From contig CM043800.1 of NCBI GenBank assembly GCA_023974075.1, positions 39,615,813 through 39,679,812 of the forward strand: DNA of 64,000 bases, in the 5' to 3' direction. The number at the start of each line of letters is the position of its first letter. Within the stretch, counting starts at the first letter, position 1. The notes under the pieces were generated by a model, which was not told the DNA's origin, searched no databases, and worked only from the letters and a program-made list of their open reading frames with translations. Positions 38,329 through 48,290 of the stretch are shown here, piece after piece. The stretch is from Chaenocephalus aceratus. Taxonomy: Eukaryota > Chordata > Actinopteri > Perciformes > Channichthyidae. The position numbers and the translations under genes are program-made.

Positions 38329-38375
38329 CTCCGCCTCATTCTGTTTTCATTTACTCGTTCGTTATCTGACCAGCT

Positions 38376-38751
38376 TCAATCTTGTAGGCTTCTCACCTCG
38401 TTTCTTGTAGCCCTCGAAAGGGTTTTGGAGGTCGATGCCTCGGTGAACGTGAGTTGTTTGGCTTTCCTGTCCGCAGCAGCAGAAAGCATGTTCGAATCTT
38501 TGAATGAATCAAAGTGGGTCGTCACCGTGGATTTTCTCTTATGCTCCAACACAGTTGCACAGGATGCAGAATAGTTTCCCCCCACTTTCATGCAAGACAT
38601 CGGGGTACTGTTTTGCCCGGTCTTTAGCAGAAATGTTCGTCGGTAAATGAGATGGATTAGATTTTTCATCGTGTGAGCTCCATACGTTCACTCTACGGTG
38701 TTGTTTACCTTCTGTGATGCGCGAGCTGATGACGTCACGCATCATCATCAC
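38376..38751 (-). pseudogene. CGGBP1-like BED-type zinc-finger protein fragment
   Basis: Two overlapping minus frames make up one broken gene. The upstream frame (38751-38539) ends with a segment resembling CGGBP1: an acidic lead, then GGKLFCILCN, giving the two zinc-binding cysteines. A frameshift near 38560-38580 moves the reading to the second frame (38669-38376), which continues EHKRKSTVTTHF, supplying the first histidine; the position of the usual second histidine reads Asp-Ser-Asn, so the fourth ligand appears lost. The remainder is Ala/Thr/Ser/Lys-rich like the linker after the finger in CGGBP1 relatives. In the known family the finger binds CGG-rich DNA. The element's repeated ATGCGG subterminal words would be natural binding sites; that link is inference. 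Not translatable as one protein. Confidence 0.65.
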
Positions 38752-38946
38752 TTCACGTCAAGATGAGTTAACTTTTTTTTTCAACTTTGTGTGGAAAAAT
38801 GCGGGGATTATGCGGCCTTTTGATAAATATGCGGCTTTTTAAAAATCTGCGCCATTTAGCTGATTATGCGGGAAATTCTGCGATCGCAGAATCGCGTTTT
38901 TCTGGAGGGTCTAATTAATGGTTAAATATAGCAGGCTATCGATTTA

Positions 38947-39466
38947 CATAGATGAGAGTAACGTCACTTTACGGCCCCGCCCACTTTTGGGGGAAACAAC
39001 ACTGTCATTTGAATGGCGATCGAGCCTGAAGCCACAGAGCTCTTCTTTTACTGTCCTTTGTTCTTAGAGGAAGTCCAGAAACACTGAACTCTGGTTTTGT
39101 TTTAATGCTTGAGGTGCAATAAATGACACAGCAGCTTTTTGGCATGATACAACTATTAATTCCCGCCTCGCTCATGAGAGTAACAGCTGGAGAAATTACA
39201 GCCTCGCCTACTGATTTTAATGTAACCATATATCGAGACCGATTGTCGATTTCAAATGATAGAATGTAATTGTTTGCCTGACTGGCCATCGTAATCGAGC
39301 TCTTTGAAGATCCAAAAATCCACGGTTTTCAAAAAATTCTGATCGGATTGGCAAAAACTTCAGAATTTGTATTGACCGCCATTCAAATGACAGCGTTGTT
39401 TTCTCCCAAAAGTGGGCGGGGCCGTAATTTCGACCCGGAAGTGACTTAGGTGTTACTCTCATCTAT
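38947..39466. mobile_element. TIR element, ATGAGAGTAAC ends
   Basis: Left end ATGAGAGTAACGTCACTT (near 38953) and right end AAGTGACTTAGG...GTTACTCTCAT (to about 39463). Inverted similarity extends ~85 bp through CCGCCCACTTTTGGG and TCATTTGAATGGCG. A third copy of this end lies at 37684-37770 (ATGAGAGCAAC...). The interior contains a 94-codon minus frame with no motif. Confidence 0.65.
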
Positions 39467-39897
39467 ATAACTACGGTTCTAGTTGAAGAGCTTGTAAATT
39501 AACATGAAGCCAAGTTGTTGCCTGGCAACGCAATCGCACAACGTCACGTCCGTTAATTCCACAACCGCACGCATGGATTATAATCGATTTAATACATTAA
39601 TGTAGCCTTTGTTTCTGCTAAAAGAGGTGTCGACTAGCTGGGGCAACAAGAAAATCGGCGAAATCGAGTGTGACTATTACAAAATAAATCATTATTATAT
39701 TAATATTGACAATAACAACCGACCATCGTGGTACAACATTTGCTTGGCATTTCCGGGTATTTGGGCCATGTTAACAATACCGTGTAACTGTCACGTTTTA
39801 AGGGACGAAATCTTCAAGTCTCCCAGCATGGTAAATCGTCACATGTTCACGTCTTGCCGTGATACCGGGTTGGTGTATTCACCAGGTATTCACACTG

Positions 39898-40462
39898 GCC
39901 GTTTCTCAATCTCGAGGATACTGGCTTCCAAGCCAATATTTCAAGGATGCTACGTCATCGAGTGCTGCCAAAGGACTGTTCCAATCTCCAGCATACTTGG
40001 AATTCCACGAGGCCGCGTCCTTGGTTTGGGGGAAATTTCGAGGCTGCACATGGGTAGACTTCGCGTCCTTAAAATCCCCACAATGCTTTGCGCATGGACC
40101 AATTTCAAAAACCCTTGCGGAGAATGGCTGAACCGATGCAGCACACATTTAAATGTAAGTATGTAGTGGCGTAGAACATGTGTTGGTAAATATGCTACTT
40201 TGTTACATTTGTTTGTTATCACCAAAAATGTGTTCCGTGAAAGTAAAGCAAGTTCATAATTAGATAGACATCGTGAGGTATTTATTTTCGGTACAGTTTA
40301 TGTTGAAATCGTTAGAGAGAGTGGCACACTTGTTAGCCTGTTCCATTCTTCTTCGATTTCCGAAGCCGTGGCTTGGAAGCATACTTGCTTCGTTTCTGAA
40401 GGAAGTGACTTGGAAGTACGCGACTACCAAGCCAGTATCCTCGCGATTGAGAAACGGCCTCT
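39898..40462. mobile_element. Non-autonomous TIR element, GGCCGTTTCTCAATC ends
   Basis: Left end GGCCGTTTCTCAATCTCGAG, then GATACTGGCTTCCAAGCC; right end GGAAGTACGCGACTACCAAG...GATTGAGAAACGGCC. About 31-bp imperfect inverted repeats. The interior ORFs have no motif. The duplication size is unclear, so the superfamily is unassigned. Confidence 0.7.
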
Positions 40463-41092
40463 CTGTCCTAAACGGCTTGTTGGAGCTCCTGCCCCCCCCC
40501 TCCCTGTGAGCCCAGTGTGCTTGATTGGTTGGGACGTTGAGGCTTGTTGCTGCTCGCTGCTGCTGCGAGGAGCGGACAGGCTTCCGGGTCGGCGATACAG
40601 CGAGAACAAGCGAAACTCATCCTGAGCACACAAACACTCACAGCCGAAGTAAAAACAATAAGTGTGGCTTGATATGAGTAAGAAAAAGGTTTCTAACGCT
40701 GTGAGAATGGGTCTGCGAGCATTTCTCTTTCTCTCGCCATCCCAACTCGTCTATTACCAGCGTTCAGGGAGCTCTATGCAAGTCAATGGGACTCCCTGTT
40801 TAGCCAAGGGATCCTGGTGTGTGAGGGGCTCCGCGATTGGTCCATTTGGGCCAATCCGGTCATTTTTTGTTGATTTGGGTGTTCACACGTCACAGAACCC
40901 AGGAAGCAAACAATGGAAAATTAAAAATCTCCAACGAGGCTTTTTTTGGGCAGCATCTAGGTCTGTGTTAGAGTTTTACTCGCTACAGGGTGCACTTTGA
41001 GGGTTTGTGACTCTGCAGACCGTTCACATGCAGAAAAACCTTCATAACAACAAGGGGACGGGTGATAACAGGAAAAGCATGACATGGGACCT
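40463..41092. mobile_element. Right part of a TTAA-target element
   Basis: Ends AAAGCATGACATGGGACC before TTAA (41093-41096), with GCAGACCGTTCACATGC 75-95 bp inside. The layout matches the right arms of the 57-bp repeat elements (GCAGACCATTTACATGC ... GCATAATGGGCCTC|TTTAA). The left end is not identified. Confidence 0.5.
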
Positions 41093-41681
41093 TTAAGTAT
41101 AAATGCATTTGTTACATTTTTAAAATAACTAAGTGGCCGCTTTACCGGCACAATCCAATCCTATCCTATACAATTGCCATAAAGCTGTCTATAATATTTG
41201 GGCATTTGTTTTTAACACTGGCTATAAACAGGAACTTTGTATTTGTATAAATACAACCCAAAATACACCATAACAGCACACTTAAACTCTATAGGGAGAT
41301 GAATGAGCATATACACTATTGGTGTGTTTATTTATTACATTTGCAGTTTAACATATATAGTGGTTTGTGGAATGTATTAATGTCATGTACGTTTAGTATG
41401 TTTAAAGAAGCATCACTTAAGAAAACGTGGAGAACACTGAAACAAAGAGGTGCTGCTTCAGCTTTTCTCTAGCTGTGTGTTTTGTATACAAAAAATCTTT
41501 GTTGCAGCCTTGAACTGTCTGCAGTAATTATCTCGCATCATTACTGCATCCAGCCTGTGGATTTAACCGGCTTCTCTTGGTTTCAGTATGCATGTTTACC
41601 TGTGAACACTGAAATGTGTGCGTCCTCCTTTAGTCCTTGAGCCTTGGCAGGATATCAAACAAGCTTGTCGTTTGTCTAAGG

Positions 41682-41953
41682 CAGGGGTGTCTAACAAATC
41701 CAAGTTGATAAGGAAAAAGCCCAATAACTTATTTACATAACAAGCTTAACATATACTTCCTATTTTTCCTTATTATAATCAATCTGAGGCTTCTGTTTTA
41801 AGAAATGGAGAGCATAACTTCCCTACATTTGATTGATTTTGCTAACTTATAATTGAACTTATGAGGAAATATACCTCACTTCGAGCCATTAGCCCAGACC
41901 TTCGTATATTTTTCTGTATGTGTACCTCGTTGAAAAAGGTTTGGACACCGCTG
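41682..41953. mobile_element. hAT MITE, exact 8-bp duplication
   Basis: 272 bp. Left end CAGGGGTGTCTAAC, right end GTTTGGACACCGCTG (inverse CAGCGGTGTCCAAAC). GTCTAAGG at 41674-41681 and at 41954-41961. The right portion is copied at 47417 onward. Confidence 0.88.
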
Positions 41954-42275
41954 GTCTAAGGAGATAATACAGCTAACTATACTATACTCTGAATGGGAAT
42001 ATCTTCCTCGGATGGTATGCATGCTTGAGTGAAGTCTTGTTTACCTTCCTCTGACACCTTTTGTCTGTGTGCCGTGGAGAAGCCATACCGATCGGAGAGT
42101 CTGAGAATAATGCAGTTTGACCCGCTGCTAATGACGCCCTGACACTTGGTTAACGGAGCTCTACATTTAGATATCTGCCGTCTAATTGAAAGTGACAGGA
42201 AGGCACCTGTAGCTCTCTCGGAACAGTGTTTACCAGGGAAATGTTAGGGGCGACTGTGAGGGGAAGAGGACTGGA
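41874..42275. repeat. Segmental duplication block A, copy 1
   Basis: 402 bp, same orientation and length as 47417-47818, with a small number of substitutions. It includes the last 80 bp of the 41682-41953 hAT, so the duplication postdates that insertion. Confidence 0.92.
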
Positions 42276-42865
42276 GGGATCTGTTGGGAAATCTGGTTAT
42301 TCTTCTCCTGGTAGTTCTGTTAAACCCATTTATTCACTCTTGACAGCCGCCCACAGCCACAGTTCATCACTGTCCGCCACAAAGCAGTCTGAAGGGAGTG
42401 ATAAAGGGGTGCACTACAACAACTCTAACTCAAAGTATATTTGTCTAATTTCTAGAATATGTTTTTACACTTGATATATGAGCTAATACCTATAGATATG
42501 GGGTCTTGTTTTTAGACAGAAGTATCTAAGACATTTTTAATGGAAAATCACCAGCTAACATCAGAAAGCAGAAAACTATTGGGCATTTCCTGATCCTGGT
42601 AGTTCAAAACAAGTTATCCCAGCTAGTAACAAGATCTCATTTGTCTAAATATCTTATTTCAAGAAAAAGCAAGGCAAGTTTATTTATATATCACCTTTCA
42701 ACACAAGGCAATTCAACGTGCTTTACAAAAAACGAAAGACATTAAGAAAATGTTATTTAAAATCAGTCATTAAAAAGAAAAGATAAGGTGTAGTCATGGA
42801 TATAAACATTAAAAGAAAAAATACATGGATACAAGTTACAGTGCATGAATGAAGATGTGAATAGT

Positions 42866-43474
42866 TCAATTAAAATCAGCGGCAAAAAGAAAAGTCTTTA
42901 GTCTGGATTTAAAAGTAGTCAGAGTTGCAGCGGACCTGCAGGTTTCTGGGAGTTGGTTCCAGATATTTGGAGCATAATAACTGAACGCTGCTTTACCATG
43001 TTTAGTTCTGACTCTGGGGACAGAAAGCTGACCAGTCCCTGAAGACCTGAGAGATCTGGATGGTTCATAGTTTAGCAGGAGGTCAGAAATGTATTTTGGG
43101 CCTAAACCATTCATTGATTTATAAACCAGCAGCAGTATTTTGAAATCTATTCTTTGACACACAGGAAGCCAGTGTAAAGACTTCAGAGCAGGAGTGATGT
43201 GATCCACTGTCTTAGTGTTAGTGAGGACTCGAGCAGCGGCGTTCTGAATCAGCTGCAGCTTCCTAATATATTTTTTAGTGAGACCTGTGAAGACACCATT
43301 GCAGTAGTCCAGTCTACTGAAGATAAAAGCATGGACAAGTTTTTCCAAATCCTGCTGTGACATTAGTCTTTTAATCCTATATATATTCTTTAGGTGATAG
43401 TAGGCTGATTTAGTAACTGTTTTAATGTGACTGTTGAAACTCAGGTCAGAGTCTACGTTCTGACTTGGCTCCAA
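42866..43474 (-). pseudogene. LINE reverse transcriptase C-terminal tail
   Basis: 202 codons including LVHAFIFSRLDYCNGVF, VLTNTKTVDHITPAL, LHWLPVCQRI, YEPSRSLRSSG and IWNQLPETCR, blocks diagnostic of L2 elements. It is separated from the catalytic frame by a stop and shift between 43474 and 43552. Confidence 0.88.
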
Positions 43475-43551
43475 AAACCATTACCTCAGTTTTATCTTTG
43501 TTTAATTGGAGAAAGTTCTGACACATCCAGTCATTGATTTGTTCAATGCAC

Positions 43552-44290
43552 TTACTCAGTGTTTGAATTGGAGCAGTCTCCTGGTGAAATTGTTATGTAA
43601 ATGTGTGTGTCATCTGCATAGCTATGATAACTTATGTTGTTGTTTTTCATTATCTGAGCCAGTGGTAGCATGTAGATGTTAAAGAGAAGAGGCCCCAAGA
43701 TGGAGCCTTGAGGTACCCCACATGTCATATTTGTCAACTCAGATGTGTATTTACCTATAGAAACAAAGTTGTTTCTGTCCTTTAAGTAGGATTTAAACCA
43801 ATTTAGAACTGTTTTCGAAAGTCCCACCCAGTTTTCTAGTCGGTCGAGTAATATGTTGTGGTCAACAGTGTCAAACGCAGCACTGAGATCTAATAATACT
43901 AACACTGAAGTTCTGCCACTGTCTGTGTTTAAGTGGATGTCATTGAAGACCTTTACAAGAGCAGTCTCAGTGCTGTGGTTTGGACGAAAGCCTGACTGGA
44001 ACACATCAAAACAGTTATTTAAATGCAAGAAATTACTCAACTGTTGAAAAACTACTTTTTCAATGATTTTACCTAGACATGGCAGGTTTGATATGGGCCT
44101 GTAATTGTTCATTACTGAAGCATCTAGATTATTCTTTTTTAAGAGCGGTTTAATGACTGCAGTTTTCAGGGCCTGTGGAAAAACACCTGAGTGAAGAGAT
44201 TCGTTTACTATAAGTAGATCTGAGGCCATGCAATGAAAAACATCTTTGAAAAATCCTGTTGGAATAATATCAAGGCAGCATGCGTATCGC
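43552..44290 (-). pseudogene. LINE reverse transcriptase core
   Basis: The frame runs from 44532, but recognisable reverse transcriptase begins about 44280 (DIIPTGFFKDVF). Visible motifs in order: NNYRPISNLP; FQSGFRPNHSTETAL; LDLSAAFDTVDH with the first catalytic Asp; GVPQGSILGPLLFNIYM; and YADD (43609-43620) with the catalytic Asp pair. The core is intact as read, but the ORF stops soon after YADD. It copies LINE RNA at the target site in the known family. The upstream ~80 codons (44532-44290) are a linker without an endonuclease. Confidence 0.88.
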
Positions 44291-44559
44291 CTTAGTTTGG
44301 TCTTTGAACTCCAGGAAGGAATCGGTGCCAACCCTCTGTATCTCCTTTGTGTGTTCAGTGATCTCCAGGAGGGTGGGCGAGGGTGAAAGGGTGAACGGAG
44401 ACTAGAGAGAGCTGTGGAGTGAAGGAAGAGTATCCTCAGAGGTGATAGGGGGGCTGAAGGGCGGTGGAGACTCCTCCATTTGTCTCCCATAATCAAGACA
44501 TTCCTCAGCCGGGTGCAGTGATAGATTTTCAAGGTTTTCTGAGCGATGTGTTGTGTCTT

Positions 44560-44764
44560 TCTCTTGTTTTGATTCCTCTTGTTGCTTGTCCTTGGCAGAG
44601 GGAACAGATTGATGACGTAGGCAGTTGAATACGTTAGAGATAAACAATTTCACTCCTGATTTGTTCAGACAAACTCCATTTGCCTTAAAAAGATTTCTGC
44701 GGCCCCAGAAAAAGTTAAAGTTGTCAATAAAATTGATCAGTACAGATACCAAGCAAATATTCAC
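44560..44764 (-). pseudogene. LINE ORF1 esterase-domain tail fragment
   Basis: The peptide FIDNFNFFWGRRNLFK followed by a NGVCLNKSGVKLF-like stretch resembles the last helix region of the SGNH/GDSL-type esterase found in ORF1 of CR1/L2 LINEs. The catalytic His would be near this stretch in intact proteins; it is not visible here. Assignment rests on pattern only. Confidence 0.5.
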
Positions 44765-45308
44765 AGATTTTTCTATTTATTACAAGCGAGAACACCTAGT
44801 TTTCCTTATTTTTGACTTGTTTTTGGAGCAGCTTTTTTCCCAGTGTGCTTAACATTTGTGTTGTGTGTTACCCACAATTCATGCATGGGCAGCTATAGCA
44901 CTGCAGTAGTAAGATTTCCTGAGAAAACAGGAGATATCAGCAGCAAATAGATTCAATTTAATGGAAATCTCAACCACAGTAGCTCTCAAAAAGACGTCTC
45001 TGGATCTTAGCTGTTGGGCATAATGCAGTGTTAGTGAGACAGCTAACATTAAAAGACATGAATGTGACAGTCACAGCTGTAATGGTGTAGTTAAACCATG
45101 CATATATAGACAGGAGGCTGTAGATATGCTCTTATCGCGGTAGAATAAAAATACACTTCAGCAAACAAGGTCAGCTACATTTACTTGGCATCCATCAAAG
45201 GACGCCGCTGAAAAACAACATTAACCGTCTGGAACATTCGTACTAGGAAGGTAAATACTGTCAGAGGTCAAATGTACAGACAGGTGACAAATAGGGGATG
45301 ATATAAAG

Positions 45309-45883
45309 CACATGTGTCAAACTCGAGGCCCGGGGGCCAAATCAGGCCCGTGGTGGATTTAATTTCGGCCCGCAGGATAATTTCTAATTCCTATTAGATC
45401 TGGCCCGCTGGTATATTGCACGCACACCTTCACTCCATCCTGAGGGTCTCCTCCGTCAGAGCCTGAGCCCAAACATTGATGACCTTGCACCCAAGATGAG
45501 ATGCCAAGTGTCTGAACTAGCATCACAGAGCAGCACACTGAGTTCAATGGATGTTTCCTTCTGCACTTTCTCTCACGGCAACAGGGCATGTTTGGTTTCT
45601 CTTTGAGGGGAATAGTTTTGTTGAAGCTGTTGTTGGCCTGTGGAAAAATGTAATCACAAGAAATGACTCTGCAGATAGAGCCGTAAGAAATGAATGCAAC
45701 TGATTATTTAATGTTTAATGTTGTTTTTAAAGGCAATAATGTAAGCTTTGTTAGTTCCAGGTTTAATATGTGCAATAAGTTCATTTCAATAAGTTTTGCA
45801 ATAAACATTGAACCAGTCCGGCCCTCGACTATACCCATTTTTTTTTTTTTTGGCCCACTGTGTGTTTGAGTTTGACGCCCCTG
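45309..45883. mobile_element. hAT MITE, GTCAAACTC-type ends
   Basis: 575 bp. Left CACATGTGTCAAACTCGAGG, right GAGTTTGACGCCCCTG. Flanks ATATAAAG (45301-45308) and GTATAAAG (45884-45891), 7 of 8 matching. GGCCCGCAGG and GGCCAAATC words link it to the 16.8-kb and 63.5-kb copies. Confidence 0.82.
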
Positions 45884-45891
45884 GTATAAAG

Positions 45892-46703
45892 CGACATTTA
45901 CCAAAAGGTTATCATTGGGGCTTCGTAAAAGCAACACGTGGCTGCAGAACATTCACTTGGAAGTGTGTGTGATTGTGAGTGCATGTTAAGGGGAAATGTA
46001 CCAACAAATCAATCAAAATATTTCCTAAGAATACGATTTTTTGGATTAGATCGGGTTTCTCACTTTTATAAACACACTGTTTTTGAGAAATAGATCTTCA
46101 GGTACATGTGGAGATGTGCAGGACTACTATTGGCATATTATAATGTATATTCAATAATGACCATGAATAAAATAAATCTAAAAGTGTAGCTAATAGCTCA
46201 TTTCCATCTGCAGTCCCCGTTAGTATTCAGTGCCCATTTTCAAATGTACTTAAACTCTTAAAGTTACAACTTGAGAGCTTCACCGCATTTTAATGAAACA
46301 AATGTTGATTGCACGATGTAATGGCTGTGAAATAGCAACGCCATCTGTGTTTAGATTGGTTTCCTATAAGCTCCGCTTTAAAATGCAATTCAATCTGCCA
46401 CCGGGTCAGTTTCTCCCGGGGAAATAAAGGCTCCGTGGCAGCACCCCGAAGTAAAAGGAATGCGCTTGAGTTGCTCCTGCTCTTATAAAAATAAAAACAA
46501 AGGCTCTGTATACTCTGAATAAAGACAGCAAACTCTTTATGGCTCCCACATAGTCAACAGCAGGACATTATAGCTTCAGTACTTACTTTTCACAATAAAG
46601 GTTCTGGACGTAAACACTGCATGACTTTGCACACAAGAGAGAAATCAACAACATGTCTCACAACTTATCAAAATGGCTGACAGTAGAGGCAAAGAAAGTG
46701 AAG
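45892..46703. other. No gene recognised
   Basis: Short ORFs only. Confidence 0.3.
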
Positions 46704-46838
46704 CATTCAATATATAATGTCTACCATTCCAGATCAGTAAATAACACAACCTGTTAGTTATTGGTGTTGCTTACTCCACCTTCATCATAGCACTGAGATT
46801 TGGGTTGACAGTTTTTTGGGTTTCTTATGGTTGCTTCT
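46704..46838. repeat. Segmental duplication block B, copy 1
   Basis: Matches 47819-47965 in the same orientation (ATCTACCATTCC... with GGTGTTGCTTACTCCACCTT). The match ends exactly where the TTAGGG array begins. Confidence 0.9.
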
Positions 46839-46843
46839 AACCC

Positions 46844-46950
46844 AGGGTTAGGGTTAGGGTTAGGGTTAGGGTTAGGGGTAGAGTTAGGGTTAGGGGTAGG
46901 GTTAGGGTTAGGGTTAGGGTTAGAGTTAGGGTTAGGGTTAGGGTTAGGGT
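46844..46950. repeat. Interstitial TTAGGG telomere-type array
   Basis: About 18 units of GGGTTA with a few GGGGTA and GAGTTA variants. The Pro-Asn ORF on the minus strand is its translation. Confidence 0.95.
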
Positions 46951-47062
46951 AATGTTGTGAATCGAGTGGCCTGTGTTCGTCGTCCATAACATACGCCCGG
47001 CCATACCATAACCCCACCACCACCATGGGCCACTCGATTCACAACATTACCCTAACCCTACC
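46941..47062. repeat. Fold-back palindrome at the end of the telomeric array
   Basis: AATGTTGTGAATCGAGTGGC plus C (46951-46971) is exactly complementary to 47028-47048. The pairing extends into TTAGGG on one side (46941-46950) and CCCTAA on the other (47049-47058). The loop is 56 nt. Confidence 0.93.
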
Positions 47063-47127
47063 CCTAACCCTACCCCTCACACCAGATATTGACTGGTTTT
47101 CGGACCCCCCCAGACCCCCCCAATAAA

Positions 47128-47416
47128 GCAAACCTGCACGTTTCAGAGTGGCCTTTTATTGTGGCCAGCCTAAGGCACACCTGTGCAATAATCATGCTGT
47201 CTAATCAGCATCTTGATATGCCACACCTGTGAGGTGGGATGGATTCTCTCGGCAAAGGAGAAGTGCTCACTATCACAGATTCTTTCAGATTTGTGAACAA
47301 TATTTGAGAGAAATGGTTATTTTGTGTAAATAGAAAATGTTTTAGATCTTCGAGTTCATCTCATGAAAAATGGGAGCAAAAACAAAAGTGTTGCGTTTAT
47401 ATTTGTGTTCAGTGTA
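47128..47416. mobile_element. DNA transposon end, probably Tc1/mariner type
   Basis: GTGTTGCGTTTATATTTGTG followed by TTCAGTGTA resembles the end of a very common fish element. It stops at TA (47415-47416), exactly where block A begins. Copy 1 of block A has TA at 41872-41873 in the same place, so this marks a TA-site insertion. The other end of the element is not present here. Confidence 0.5.
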
Positions 47417-47818
47417 CCTCACTTCGAGCGAGTGGCCCAGCACGTCGTATATTTTTCTGTATGTGGCCCTCGTTGAAAGAGGTTTGGACACCCCTGGTCT
47501 AAGGAGATAATACAGCTAACTATACTATTCTCTGAATGGGAATATCTTCCTCGGATGGGATGCATGCTTGAGTGAAGTCTTGTTTACCTTCCTCTGACAC
47601 CTTTTGTCTGTGTGCCGTGGAGAAGCCATACCGATCGGAGAGTCTGAGCATAATGCAGTTTGACCCGCTGCTAATGACGCCCTGACACTTGGTTAACGGA
47701 GCTCTACATTTAGATATCTGCCGTCTAATTGAAAGTGACAGGACGGCACCTGTAGCTCTCTCGGAACAGTGTTTACCAGGGAAATGTTAGGGGCGACTGT
47801 GAGGGGAAGAGGACTGGA
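47417..47818. repeat. Segmental duplication block A, copy 2
   Basis: 402 bp matching 41874-42275, directly joined to block B copy 2. Confidence 0.92.
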
Positions 47819-47965
47819 CATTCAATATATATATATATCAATATATAATATCTACCATTCCAGATCAGTAAATAACAAAACCTGTTATTGGTGTTGCTTA
47901 CTCCACCTTCATCATAGCACCGAGATTTGGGTTGACAGGTTTTTGGATTTCTTATGGTTGCTTCT
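47819..47965. repeat. Segmental duplication block B, copy 2
   Basis: Matches 46704-46838 with ~12 extra TA-rich bases near its start. It continues into CTTGCTTTGTG rather than TTAGGG. Confidence 0.9.
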
Positions 47966-48196
47966 TGCTTTGTGTAGAAACGTTAGCTAGGCTGCTTCTG
48001 TACCTCAGGCTATTGTGCTTAAGATATGTTAGAAAAGTCTCTCTTTAATTGTCTCTGTTTAATTGTTTTGCAACTAGAAATGTCACTTAAAATGAGCATG
48101 TTTTTTGTATTGTTTCCAACGGGGAGAGAGCGTTTTTGTGCCCCTGCTCCGAGTACTTTCAGTTTCAAGTATTTTAACTTTTACAGCTACGTTACT

Positions 48197-48290
48197 GTCG
48201 ATCAGTGTTTCTCAAACTTTTTCATACCAAGGACCACTTAACCAATAAAAAAACACTCGCGGACCACCTAACTCCACAAATATAAAAAAA
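48197..48290. mobile_element. hAT-like terminus (TCTCAAACTTTTTCA type)
   Basis: CAGTGTTTCTCAAACTTTTT then ACCAAGGACCACTTA, a common hAT left end. No right end found. Confidence 0.5.

Larger units (their letters stand above)
37977..38913 (-). mobile_element. hAT6-like element with TAGACCCTCCAGAAAAAC ends and CGGBP1-like ORF
   Basis: 937 bp. Terminal repeats TAGACCCTCCAGAAAAAC and its exact reverse complement (38896-38913). Flanking duplication ATTAAT (37971-37976, 38914-38919). Subterminal ATGCGG words occur at 38027, 38049 and 38098 on the left and at 38799, 38810, 38829 and 38866 on the right, all on the plus strand. The interior contains a CA microsatellite (38231-38326) and a broken zinc-finger ORF on the minus strand. 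CGGBP1-type BED fingers are known to derive from hAT transposons, and some hAT groups make 6-bp duplications; both fit. No catalytic hAT domain remains. Confidence 0.8.
37888..38953. repeat. Long palindrome interrupted by a transposon
   Basis: The left arm 37888-37949 and the right arm 37952-37976 plus 38920-38953 are near-perfect reverse complements with a 2-base spacer (AC, 37950-37951). The right arm is cut by the 37977-38913 element. The arms differ by one 3-base indel (TAG within CCTACTGC). Confidence 0.9.
36911..39897. mobile_element. Nested inverted-repeat complex
   Basis: Outer arms 36911-37050 and 39745-39897 are reverse complements (GTGAACATGTGACGATTTAC, CATGCTGGGAGACGTGAAGA in the left arm). 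A middle pair (37700-37870 and 39285-39440) shares CCGCCCACTTTTGGG, TCATTTGAATGGCG and CCGTGGATTTTTGGATC. Inside are a ~62-bp-arm palindrome split by a hAT-like element (37977-38913) and a TIR element (about 38950-39465). No target duplication was found for the outermost arms. No transposase ORF apart from the zinc-finger relic. Confidence 0.7.
42672..44790 (-). mobile_element. LINE, L2-like, internally deleted, minus strand
   Basis: The 3' end is at 42672 (antisense CAAGGCAAGTTTATTTATAT) and the 5' end is truncated near 44790. Order in the sense direction: the tail of an ORF1 esterase-like region, a short linker, a reverse transcriptase core and a C-terminal tail. The apurinic endonuclease that should lie between ORF1 and the reverse transcriptase is missing. 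Flanks on both sides look like one AT-rich repeat interrupted by the LINE (right flank ends TTTTTTCCCAGTG near 44843). Confidence 0.85.

Noticed and set aside
46754..47026. Pro-Asn repeat protein on the minus strand
   Set aside because: Translation of the TTAGGG array.
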